Source of the DNA: JADLGL01 sp050184415
Lineage (GTDB): Bacteria > Pseudomonadota > Alphaproteobacteria > Rhizobiales > Kaistiaceae
Direction: 5' to 3'
Length of the DNA stretch: 64,000 nucleotides
Assembly (NCBI GenBank): GCA_050184415.1
Contig: JBFXAJ010000003.1
Coordinates: 62,001 to 126,000 of the forward strand
Shown here: in pieces, positions 55,527-63,392 of the stretch
Layout: the number at the start of each line of letters is the position of its first letter
Numbering within the stretch: the first letter of the stretch is position 1
Notes under the pieces: model-generated
What the model was told of the DNA's origin: nothing
Seen by the model: the letters and a program-made list of their open reading frames with translations, nothing else
Databases searched by the model: none
Translations under genes and position numbers: made by a program

Positions 55527-57236
55527 GTGGCGATGATATCCCGCCGCGAATATGCCGCCCTCTACGGCCCCACCACGGGCGACGGCGTCCGCCTCGGCGA
55601 CACCTCGCTGATCGCAGTCGTGGAGCATGACCACGCCGTCTATGGCGACGAGTGCCTCCATGGCGGCGGCAAGACGCTGCGGGACGGCGCGGGCATGGCG
55701 GCGGGTGTCACGTCCGCCGAGGGCGCGCTCGATCTCCTCCTCTGCAACGTCCTCCTGATCGATCCGGTGCTCGGCATCGTGAAGGGGGACCTCGGCGTCC
55801 GCGCCGGCCGGATCGTCGGCTTCGGCAAGGCCGGCAACCCCGCGATCATGGACGGCGTCGACCCGCGGCTGATCGTATCGGCGGCGACCACGGTGCGCGA
55901 TTGCGAGGGCCTCATCGCGACGCCCGGCGGCATCGACGTCCACGTCCATTTCGACAGCGCGCAGCTCTGCGACCACGCGATCGCGTCAGGCCTCACGACG
56001 ATGCTCGGCGGGTCGCTCGGGCCGATCACCGTCGGGATCGATTCCGGCGGGCCGTTCAATGTCGGCAAGATGCTGCAGGCGGCCGAGCAATGGCCGCTCA
56101 ATTTCGGCTTCCTCGGCCGCGGCAACTCCCACAAGCCGGCGTCGCTGGTGGAGCAGATCAGGACCGGGTGCCTAGGGCTGAAGCTGCACGAGGATTGGGG
56201 CTCGATGCCGGCGGCAATCGACACCTGCCTCAGGGTCGCCGACGAGCTCGACTTCCAGGTCCAGATTCACACCGACACGCTCAACGAATCGGGGTTCGTC
56301 GAGGACACGCTCGCGGCGATCGGCGGGCGGACGATCCATACCTACCACACCGAAGGGGCCGGTGGCGGCCACGCGCCGGACATCATCCGCGTCGCGGGCG
56401 AGAGCTACTGCCTGCCGTCGTCGACCAACCCGACGAACCCCTACACGGTGAACACCTTCGACGAACATCTCGACATGACGATGGTCTGCCATCACCTCAA
56501 CCCGGCGATCCCGGAGGACGTGGCGTTCGCGGAGAGCCGGATCCGGCCGCAGACCATCGCGGCCGAGGACATCCTCCACGACATCGGCGCGATCTCGATG
56601 CTGGGCTCGGACAGCCAGGGCATGGGCCGGATCAACGAGGTCATCACCCGGACCTGGCAGCTCGCGTCGAAAATGAAGGACCAGCGCGGTCGGCTGGCCG
56701 AGGAGACCACCTTCGGCGATAATGAGCGGATCAAGCGCTACGTCGCCAAATACACCATCAACGCGGCGCGGACTTTTGGCATCGCCGATCATGTCGGCTC
56801 GCTCGAGGACGGCAAGATCGCCGACATCGTGGTCTGGCGCCCGGCCTTCTTCGGCTCAAAGCCGGAGCTCGTCATCAAGGGCGGCTTCATCGCCTGGGGC
56901 GCGATGGGCGATTCCGCGGCCTCGCTGATGACCTGCGAGCCGATCCTCCTCCGCCCGCAATGGGGCGCGTTCGGCCGCGCGAAGGAGGCGCTGTCCGCCT
57001 GCTTCGTGAACCCGCTCGCGATCGAGGCCGACCTCGCCGGCACGCTTGCCTTGTCGAAGACGCTTCTCCCGGCGCACGGCACGCGGACGCTCAGCAAGGC
57101 GGACATGCTCCGCAACGACGCCCTGCCGGCGATCACCGTCGACCCGGCGACCTTCGACGTGTTCGTGGACGGCGCGCTTGCCACCTGCGAGCCCGCGAGC
57201 GTCCTTCCCCTCGCCCAGCGCTACATGCTCCGATGA
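55527..57236 (+). CDS. ureC: Urease alpha subunit (divergent UreC)
   Basis: 569 aa from GTG 55527 (ATG 55533 possible). The catalytic set is complete: His139 and His141 (GGIDVHVHF), carbamylated Lys219 (GLKLHEDWG), His248 (IHTDTLNESGF), His274 (TYHTEGAGGGHAPDI), Asp362 (LGSDSQGMGR), and flap Cys321-His322 (MVCHHL). The segment at 160-180 is unlike ordinary ureases: GGSLGPITVGIDSGGPFNV replaces the near-invariant GGGTGPAxGTxATTCTPGPW. This segment lines the active-site cavity, so substrate or inhibitor behaviour may differ. Other blocks (STNPTNPYTVNTFDEHLD, AAEDILHDIGAISML) are typical. The end overlaps ureG by four bases. Confidence 0.9.
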   Translation: MAMISRREYAALYGPTTGDGVRLGDTSLIAVVEHDHAVYGDECLHGGGKTLRDGAGMAAGVTSAEGALDLLLCNVLLIDPVLGIVKGDLGVRAGRIVGFGKAGNPAIMDGVDPRLIVSAATTVRDCEGLIATPGGIDVHVHFDSAQLCDHAIASGLTTMLGGSLGPITVGIDSGGPFNVGKMLQAAEQWPLNFGFLGRGNSHKPASLVEQIRTGCLGLKLHEDWGSMPAAIDTCLRVADELDFQVQIHTDTLNESGFVEDTLAAIGGRTIHTYHTEGAGGGHAPDIIRVAGESYCLPSSTNPTNPYTVNTFDEHLDMTMVCHHLNPAIPEDVAFAESRIRPQTIAAEDILHDIGAISMLGSDSQGMGRINEVITRTWQLASKMKDQRGRLAEETTFGDNERIKRYVAKYTINAARTFGIADHVGSLEDGKIADIVVWRPAFFGSKPELVIKGGFIAWGAMGDSAASLMTCEPILLRPQWGAFGRAKEALSACFVNPLAIEADLAGTLALSKTLLPAHGTRTLSKADMLRNDALPAITVDPATFDVFVDGALATCEPASVLPLAQRYMLR

Positions 57237-57880
57237 CGATCGCCCAACCGGTATCCTCCGTTTCGCAGAAGTCGGCGGGCGCGGCCCGGATCGGCATCGG
57301 CGGTCCCGTCGGCTCGGGGAAGACCGCGCTGATCGAGCGGCTGATCCCGGTCTTCCAGCGCCGCGGGATCGACCTTGCGATCGTCACCAACGACCTCGTG
57401 ACGCATGAGGACGCGGAGCGCATCCGGCGCAGCGGGCTGATCGACCCGGCCCGGGTCTCCGCGGTCGAGGCCGGCGCCTGCCCGCATACGGTGATCCGCG
57501 AGGACCCGACGCTGAACATCGCCGCTGCCGACGAGCTCGAGCTCCGCTTTCCCGGCGTCGAGCTCATCATCATCGAGTCCGGCGGCGACAACCTCGCCTC
57601 CACCTTCTCGCTCGACCTCGTCGACTGGTGGATTTTCGTCATCGACGTCGCCGGCGGCGACGACATCCCGCGGAAGCGCGGCCCCGGCGTCCTGCAGAGC
57701 GATCTCCTCGTCATCAACAAGACCGACCTCGCGCCGCATGTCGGCGTGGACCTCGTCCGCATGGCCGCGGAGGCTACGCGCCACCGCGCGGGACGACCGA
57801 TCGTCTTGACCGACTGCCGCGCCGTGATCGGTGTCGAGGCGGTGGCCGACGCCATTGCGCACAGCGTCCTCTTCCGCTGA
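57233..57880 (+). CDS. ureG: Urease accessory GTPase UreG
   Basis: 215 aa from ATG 57233. UreG is the SIMIBI GTPase that drives nickel insertion: GIGGPVGSGKTALIERLIPV (P-loop), IVTNDLVTHEDAERI (the TNDI/YT-type motif), VEAGACPHTVIREDPTLNIA (a Cys-Pro-His nickel-binding motif), IIIESGGDNLASTFS and LLVINKTDLAPHVGVDL (NKxD). The start overlaps ureC by four bases. The C-terminal CRAVIGVEAVADAI is normal for the family. Confidence 0.96.
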   Translation: MTIAQPVSSVSQKSAGAARIGIGGPVGSGKTALIERLIPVFQRRGIDLAIVTNDLVTHEDAERIRRSGLIDPARVSAVEAGACPHTVIREDPTLNIAAADELELRFPGVELIIIESGGDNLASTFSLDLVDWWIFVIDVAGGDDIPRKRGPGVLQSDLLVINKTDLAPHVGVDLVRMAAEATRHRAGRPIVLTDCRAVIGVEAVADAIAHSVLFR

Positions 57881-58730
57881 ATACGGCGGCGTCCGGCCCG
57901 AGGCCGCGCCCGCCGCGCGCCGGGGCCGGGTTGATCTGACATTCGTGCGCGTCGGGACGCGAACCGTGCTCACCCGGCAATATTCGTCGTATCCGTTTCA
58001 CCTGACGCGGCCATTCGCGCTTGGCGGCGGATCGGCGGGGGTTGCGACCCTGTACCTCCAGTCCGCGTCAGGCGGCCTCTATCGGGACGATGACCTCGCC
58101 GTCGCGATCGATGTCGGGTCGGGCGCGGCCGCCGAGGTCACGACGCAGGCCTCCACCGTGGTCCACGACACCAAGGGGATGCCGGCCCGGCTCCGCCAGC
58201 GCGCCGCGGTGGCCGCTGGCGGGTTCCTCGCGCTGTGGCCCGACCCGACGATCCTGCTGCCCGGCGCGGTCCTCCATCAGGAGGTCGACATCACACTGGA
58301 GGCCGGTGCATCGGCCGTGGTCGCGGAGTCATGGCTGACCCACGATCCGCTCGGCCTCGGACGTCCCTTCGGCGAGCTCCGCAGCGCGACCATCATCCGG
58401 CGCGGCGACGGCCGCACCCTGGTCGCGGACCGTCAGCTGGTCCGCGGCAGCGACTGGCAGCTCGCGCTCGGATCGGCCGAAGGCTGGTTGGCGGCGGGGA
58501 GCGCGTTCCTCCTCGGAGCAGTCGCGGACAGGGTCTCGCCCGCGGGGCTGACCGATACGCTCCAAATCGCGGACGTTGCCGGCGGCGCCAGCGCCCTCCC
58601 CCATGGCGCGGGCATCGGGGTCCGCCTCCTCGCGCGCGACGGCGTGGCGCTCAGCGCGGCACTGACGGCCGTTTGGCGCGCCGCCTTCCGCGCCACGTTC
58701 GACATCAATCCGGCGCCGCGGCGAAAGTAG
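57831..58730 (+). CDS. ureD: Urease accessory protein UreD
   Basis: Up to 299 aa. UreD pattern: TRTVLTRQYSSYPFHLTRPF, ATLYLQSASGGLYRDDDLAV, TTQASTVVHDTKGMPARLRQ and ALWPDPTILLPGAVLHQEVD (the family WxPxP.. segment), then WLTHDPLGLGRPFGELRS. UreD scaffolds apo-urease with UreF and UreG. The start is uncertain: GTG 57831 lies inside ureG, and TTG 57855 is another option; the conserved domain begins near residue 35. It closes the urease operon. The sequence has no frameshift. Confidence 0.88.
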   Translation: MSRRWPTPLRTASSSAEYGGVRPEAAPAARRGRVDLTFVRVGTRTVLTRQYSSYPFHLTRPFALGGGSAGVATLYLQSASGGLYRDDDLAVAIDVGSGAAAEVTTQASTVVHDTKGMPARLRQRAAVAAGGFLALWPDPTILLPGAVLHQEVDITLEAGASAVVAESWLTHDPLGLGRPFGELRSATIIRRGDGRTLVADRQLVRGSDWQLALGSAEGWLAAGSAFLLGAVADRVSPAGLTDTLQIADVAGGASALPHGAGIGVRLLARDGVALSAALTAVWRAAFRATFDINPAPRRK

Positions 58731-58765
58731 GCGGACGTCGTTGTCCGGACCATCCTCCACCCACC

Positions 58766-58843
58766 GTCCCAGCGCAGGCTGGGACCCAGAGCCACACGGA
58801 AGGACATCACGTGTGGCCCCTGGGTCCCAGCCTCCGCTGGGAC
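58766..58843. repeat. Intergenic palindrome between convergent ureD and VWA genes
   Basis: The 78-base element starts GTCCCAGCGCAGGCTGGGAC and ends CAGCCTCCGCTGGGAC. Its arms (GTCCCAGC..GCTGGGACCCAG and CTGGGTCCCAGC..GCTGGGAC) pair over about 30 bases, with CCACACG/CGTGTGG nearer the loop. Each arm is itself a small hairpin. It probably ends transcription of ureD and of the converging cbbO-type gene, and belongs to the dispersed palindromes of this genome. Confidence 0.75.
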
Positions 58844-58939
58844 GGGGGATTGGGGAGGGATCGGCGACAAGCGCTATCGCCGAGCGTCGTGCAGCATCGA
58901 CGGCCGCCCCGCCGCTGACACGCTACCATTGGTCTCGAC

Positions 58940-61261
58940 CTACCGCAGCGCGAGCCGGAAATAGAGCATCGCGAGTTGCGCCGGCAGGTCGGCGAGCCGG
59001 GCGAGCGGCAGGTAGTTGCGGGCGCCGAAGACCCACTTGCCGGCTTCGAAATCGTCGCTGCCGAGCCCGACGCAGAAGACATCGACGCCACGGTCGCGCG
59101 CGGCCTGCACCGCCCGCCGGGCGTCCTCGATGAGATAGTCCGGGTCATTGACGTCGATGTCGTAGGGCTGGCCGTCGGTGACGACGAGGAGCAGTCTTCG
59201 GAGCGCACGCCGGCCCGAGAGCGCCGCCGTGCCGTGACGGAGGACGGCGCCGAGCCGGGTCGACAGCCCCGGCGCGATCGACGCGAACCGATCGGCGGCA
59301 GCCAGGCTTTCGTCGAACGTCTTGAGGTGTGTCACCGCAACGTCATCGCGGCCGGCGGAGCGGAACGCCCAGACGGCGTGGGCATCCCCGAGCAGCGTCA
59401 TTGCCTCCGACACCATCCGGGCGGCATCGAGCTCGAGGTCAATAACCCGCGACCGCATTCCCGCAACCGGCTTCCGGGTCGACTCCGATGCATCGATGAG
59501 GAGCAGCGTGGCGAGGTCGCGGTGCTGCTGCGCGCGGCGCTGGAAGATGCGCGGGTCCGGCGTGTCCTTCCGGCGGAGGTCCGTCGCGGCGGCGATGGCG
59601 GCATCGACGTCGAGCTGCTCGCCCTCCCATTGCCGTCGGAGGCGCGTCGCCCTCCCGATCGCCGCACGCCGGACGATCGCCTCAATCCGGGCCGCAAGCC
59701 GGGTGTCGGCCGACGGGGCGGGAGCCGCTGCCGCACCGCCCGCCGGCGCCTCGCGCACGGTCGTCCAGTCCGGCCGGAAGATTCTGGCCGCGTAGTCCCA
59801 TTCGGGATAGCGGACGACGACCGGTCCCTGCGGCGCGATCCCGGCGGTCTGGGCGCCGGCCTCCTCCTTGGGGTTCTCGTGGTCGGTCTTCGCGTCGGGA
59901 TCCTCCGGGTCGTCGCGCTTCTCGACCCGGACCGAGTCGTGCGCCACCTCGTGCGCCTCCGCGGGCCGATCGGGCTCGTCATCGAAGTCCCAGAGGCCGA
60001 GATTGTCGTCGCGATAGGCAGGCTCGACGAGGTAGGTCCTGTCGTTGAACGGCAGCCGCATCTGGCCGAGATCGTTGCCGATCAGGCTCGCGACCTCGCG
60101 CGCGATCAGCGGATCCGTCAGCCGGTCGAGCCGCGCGCGGAACATCTGCCGGCCTTTCTCGACCCACGGCTCCCCGTCCTCGCGATCGAGATGGAACAGC
60201 GCCCGCGCGAGCCTTGCGATCAGGCCAGCCGAGGTCGGCGCCCCGGTCTCGCGGGCCTCATGGAACGGCGCCCAGAGCCGCCGGAGCCCGGGGAGCTCGC
60301 GCATGGCGAGCGTCTCGACGCGGGCATCTTCGATCGCCGATACCAGCGCGATCGACACCGGCTTGAGCTCGCCCGCCGTGAACTTCGCCGGCGTGAAGCG
60401 GACATGGGCGCCGATATGCGCCAGCGCCGCCTCGTAGTAGGTACCGGCAAGCGGCTCCGGCAGACGCGGCGGAACCGGCGGCACGAGGATCACTTGCCCC
60501 GCAAGGCCCGTGCGCGGGATGGGATCGATGTCGCCTGAGAAGTCGCGGGCGCGGATGACGGGCCGCACGCCCCACAGCGCCAGGAACGTGGCACCGAGCG
60601 CACGCTCGCTGGTGGCGAAGCCGGCGCCGGTGCTCTCCGCCAGGATGCGACGCGACAGCGGCGTCCGCAGCCCGAAATAGGCGTCCGCGGCGGCGGCCCC
60701 GCCGGCGGCGCTCGCGCGAAGGCCGGCGGCGACCCAGGCCGCGAACGCGTCGGGCGACGTCGTCCGCGCGATCATGGGCGCAACGCCGAGCAACGCCGGG
60801 ATGCTGCCCGAGCGTTCCCTTGCGACCTCGGCGATAGCCCGGCAGCGGACCCTCGCCGCCGCTGCCGCCTCATTGCCGGCCGCGCGGCCGACGACCGCTG
60901 GCATCGCGGTCAGCACGGCCTCGGCGGCGCTCCGTCCCGCATGGCGGCAGATGTCGGCCGCCTCGTGCCCGATCGCGGCGATGCAGTCGAGGCCGAGATC
61001 ACGCCCGAGCCGCTCCGCAAGCGACGCGAAGGTCAGCAGCGCTCCCGGCCCCGCATGGACGTGGAGGAGCTCGACGGCCGCAGCACACCATGCCTCGAGC
61101 GCGGCCGGCGAGCCGATCCGCTCGATCCGCCGCCAGGAATCGTGGAACGACGCCTGGAGCTGCTCGCGCTGGCGGACGAGGTGGTGCAACCGCGCGGCCG
61201 CCGCCTCCGGCACGGTTTCGACGAGACGAAGGCCGAGCTCCTCGGCCCGCCGCGCCGTCAT
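58940..61261 (-). CDS. CbbO/NorD-type von Willebrand factor A domain protein
   Basis: 773 aa from ATG 61261 (MTARRAEELGLRLVETVPEA). A helical N-terminal half is followed by an acidic linker (about residues 430-480, many Asp/Glu/Lys), and the C-terminal VWA domain has a metal-ion-dependent adhesion motif (LLLIDASESTRKPVAGMRSR) plus RRLLLVVTDGQPYDIDVND (MIDAS-distal Thr/Asp). CbbO and NorD partner a MoxR ATPase to activate a metalloenzyme (Rubisco or nitric oxide reductase). Neither enzyme is encoded here; urease is the nearest metalloenzyme. Its start overlaps the end of the MoxR gene by four bases. Confidence 0.88.
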   Translation of the reverse strand: MTARRAEELGLRLVETVPEAAAARLHHLVRQREQLQASFHDSWRRIERIGSPAALEAWCAAAVELLHVHAGPGALLTFASLAERLGRDLGLDCIAAIGHEAADICRHAGRSAAEAVLTAMPAVVGRAAGNEAAAAARVRCRAIAEVARERSGSIPALLGVAPMIARTTSPDAFAAWVAAGLRASAAGGAAAADAYFGLRTPLSRRILAESTGAGFATSERALGATFLALWGVRPVIRARDFSGDIDPIPRTGLAGQVILVPPVPPRLPEPLAGTYYEAALAHIGAHVRFTPAKFTAGELKPVSIALVSAIEDARVETLAMRELPGLRRLWAPFHEARETGAPTSAGLIARLARALFHLDREDGEPWVEKGRQMFRARLDRLTDPLIAREVASLIGNDLGQMRLPFNDRTYLVEPAYRDDNLGLWDFDDEPDRPAEAHEVAHDSVRVEKRDDPEDPDAKTDHENPKEEAGAQTAGIAPQGPVVVRYPEWDYAARIFRPDWTTVREAPAGGAAAAPAPSADTRLAARIEAIVRRAAIGRATRLRRQWEGEQLDVDAAIAAATDLRRKDTPDPRIFQRRAQQHRDLATLLLIDASESTRKPVAGMRSRVIDLELDAARMVSEAMTLLGDAHAVWAFRSAGRDDVAVTHLKTFDESLAAADRFASIAPGLSTRLGAVLRHGTAALSGRRALRRLLLVVTDGQPYDIDVNDPDYLIEDARRAVQAARDRGVDVFCVGLGSDDFEAGKWVFGARNYLPLARLADLPAQLAMLYFRLALR

Positions 61262-62058
61262 TGCAGGCAGGCGGAGACCGCCGCTGTAAGCGCCCGTCGC
61301 ATGTCGGGATCGTCGGTGATCGGCGCGATCAGGCCGGCGTGGCACGCGCGTTCGATCGGGACGCCGCCGGCGACCAGCCGCGCGGTATGGATCAGCATCC
61401 GGGTCGAAGCGCCCTCTTCGAGCCCATGGCCCGAAAGGTTGCGGCTCCGCCGTCCGATCTCGACCAGCCGCTCTGCGACCGCCGTGCCGATGCCCGCCTC
61501 GCGGATGACGATCTCCGCCTCGACCCGCGGCTCGGGATAGGCGAAGTCGATCGCCGCGAAGCGCTGACGCGTCGACTCCTTCAGGTCCTTCACGACGCTC
61601 TGGTAGCCCGGATTGTAGGAGATCACGAGCTGGAAGTCGGGATGGGCGGGCAGGATCTCGCCCAGCTTCTCGAGCGGCAGGATCCGCCGCTGGTCGGTCA
61701 GCGGGTGGATGACGACGATCGTGTCCTGCCGCGCCTCCACGATCTCGTCGAGGTAGCAGATCGCGCCGTTGCGGACCGCGAGCGTCAGCGGACCGTCGTG
61801 CCAGACCGTGCCGTCGGGATCGAGGAGGAAACGGCCCACAAGGTCGGCCGCCGTCATGTCCTCGTGGCATGCGACGGTGATCAGCGGACGGCCGAGCCTC
61901 CAGGCCATATGCTCGACGAACCGCGTTTTGCCGCAGCCGGTCGGTCCCTTGAGCATCACCGGCATGCGCGCGGCGTAGGCCGCCGCGAAGATCGCCTCCT
62001 CATCGCCGACCCGCCGGTAATAGGGCTCCTCGGCGATCCTGTAGCCGTCGATCGTCAT
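61258..62058 (-). CDS. CbbQ/NirQ/NorQ-type MoxR AAA+ ATPase
   Basis: 266 aa from ATG 62058 with GGAGGTCAC immediately upstream. AAA motifs: VMLKGPTGCGKTRFVEHMAW (Walker A), AICYLDEIVEARQDTIVVIH (Walker B), QLVISYNPGYQSVVKDLKES (sensor 1) and STRQRFAAIDFAYPEPRVEA (arginine finger region). The N-terminus (YYRRVGDEEAIFAAAYAARM) is typical of CbbQ/NorQ. The ATPase hexamer threads or remodels its client together with the VWA partner. The pair forms a two-gene operon on the minus strand, tail-to-tail with the urease operon; the promoter lies towards 62059-62367. Confidence 0.92.
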   Translation of the reverse strand: MTIDGYRIAEEPYYRRVGDEEAIFAAAYAARMPVMLKGPTGCGKTRFVEHMAWRLGRPLITVACHEDMTAADLVGRFLLDPDGTVWHDGPLTLAVRNGAICYLDEIVEARQDTIVVIHPLTDQRRILPLEKLGEILPAHPDFQLVISYNPGYQSVVKDLKESTRQRFAAIDFAYPEPRVEAEIVIREAGIGTAVAERLVEIGRRSRNLSGHGLEEGASTRMLIHTARLVAGGVPIERACHAGLIAPITDDPDMRRALTAAVSACLQ

Positions 62059-62367
62059 GTGACCTCCGCTGACCCCGTCGACCATGCAAAAAAAGTGCCT
62101 CGTTGTGGAGACCTCACCGAGGTGCCGCGGCGATGACGCCAGGCTCACCCCAGGACGAGTCCGAGGCGGTGGATGGACACCCAATGCGTTCGATGTCAGT
62201 CGATTATAGACGAAAACACCACTGCTAGATTTGAAACGCTTCAATGTGCGGCCAGTGTACCGTAGAACATCTCTATGTTGTACTCATTCAAACCTTTCGA
62301 TTAATCCTTGCATCGGCCTTTTCGCTCGGTCTAGTGACAGCATTCCTGCACTTTTGAGGAGCGAAAT
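62059..62367. promoter_or_regulatory. Divergent promoter region with inverted repeat between MoxR and siderophore-transporter genes
   Basis: The 309 bases hold no gene. They are AT-richer than their surroundings. The inverted repeat at 62263-62282 (TAGAACAT, CTCT, ATGTTGTA) has one mismatch in eight; it lies about 85 bases before the siderophore-binding protein gene and could be an iron-regulator site (Fur, RirA or Irr type), though it does not match a strict consensus. The ribosome-binding site GAGGAG lies 6-7 bases before ATG 62368. Confidence 0.4.
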
Positions 62368-63390
62368 ATGATGCAAGTACTGCAGCGCACCGCCGTGCTG
62401 ACTGTCGTCGCCGGCGGTGCCGCCCTGTTCGCAGCGGGCGCGCTGGCGCAGGCGGCCACCGAGTATCCGATCACCATCGAGCACGCCTTCGGCACCACGG
62501 TCATCACCGAGCCGCCGGAGCGCGTCGCGACGGTCAACTGGGCCAACCACGAAGTCCCGCTCGCGCTCGGCGTCGTGCCGGTCGGCTTTGCCGCCGCCAA
62601 TTTCGGCGACGATGACGGCGACGGACTCCTGCCCTGGGTGTCGGAGCGTCTCGCCGAGCTCGGCGCCGACGTGCCGGTGCTGTTCGACGAAGGCGACGGC
62701 ATCGACTTCGAGGCGGTCGCCGCGACCGAGCCCGACGTCATCCTTGCCGCTTATTCCGGCCTCACCCAGCAGGACTACGACACGCTGAGCGCGATCGCCC
62801 CCGTGGTCGCCTTCCCCGACGAGGCGTGGGGTACCGACTGGCGCGACATGATCCGGCTCAACAGTGCCGGGATGGGAATGGCCGCGGAAGGCGACGCGCT
62901 GATCGCCGAGATCGAGGCCGAGATCACGGCAACGCTGGCCGAGTATCCGCAGCTCGCCGGGGTGTCGGCGATGTTCATCACCCATCTCAGCACGACCGAC
63001 CTCAGCACCGTGCGGTTCTACACATCGCATGACACGCGCGTAAAATTCTTCCTCGACCTCGGCCTCGTCATGCCCGAGAGCGTGATCCAGGCGTCCGGGA
63101 CCGGCGGCTTCCGCGGCGAGATCGCTGCCGAGCGGATCGACGTGTTCGACGACGTGCAACTCCTCGTCACCTATGGCGGCCAGGAGTTGATCGACGCGCT
63201 CAACGCCGACCCGCTGACCTCGAAGATGCCCGCGGTCGCAAGCGGCGCCATCGTCACCCTCGGCAACGACCCGCTCGGCACCGCCGCGAATCCGACGCCG
63301 CTGTCGATCTCGTGGGTGCTGGCCGACTACGTCGCGATGCTGGCCGAGGCCGCCGACAAGGCCCTCGCCGCCGCGCCGGTCGCGCCGTAA
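62368..63390 (+). CDS. Iron-siderophore ABC transporter substrate-binding protein
   Basis: 340 aa with a Sec signal peptide (LQRTAVLTVVAGGAALFAAG, cleavage near ALAQ). The type-3 binding-protein pattern is clear: YPITIEHAFGTTVITEPPER near the start, VATVNWANHEVPLALGVVPV, LAAYSGLTQQDYDTLSAIAP and a long backbone helix later. Members carry ferric siderophores or hemin across the periplasm (FecB, FepB group). No lipobox cysteine is present, so the protein is soluble. GTG 63393 of the permease follows three bases after the stop. The ligand cannot be named. Confidence 0.92.
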   Translation: MMQVLQRTAVLTVVAGGAALFAAGALAQAATEYPITIEHAFGTTVITEPPERVATVNWANHEVPLALGVVPVGFAAANFGDDDGDGLLPWVSERLAELGADVPVLFDEGDGIDFEAVAATEPDVILAAYSGLTQQDYDTLSAIAPVVAFPDEAWGTDWRDMIRLNSAGMGMAAEGDALIAEIEAEITATLAEYPQLAGVSAMFITHLSTTDLSTVRFYTSHDTRVKFFLDLGLVMPESVIQASGTGGFRGEIAAERIDVFDDVQLLVTYGGQELIDALNADPLTSKMPAVASGAIVTLGNDPLGTAANPTPLSISWVLADYVAMLAEAADKALAAAPVAP

Positions 63391-63392
63391 GC

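Noticed and set aside
58940..62058. Naming the pair cbbQ and cbbO outright
   Set aside because: No Rubisco or NO reductase genes are nearby, so the client, and therefore the specific gene name, cannot be assigned.
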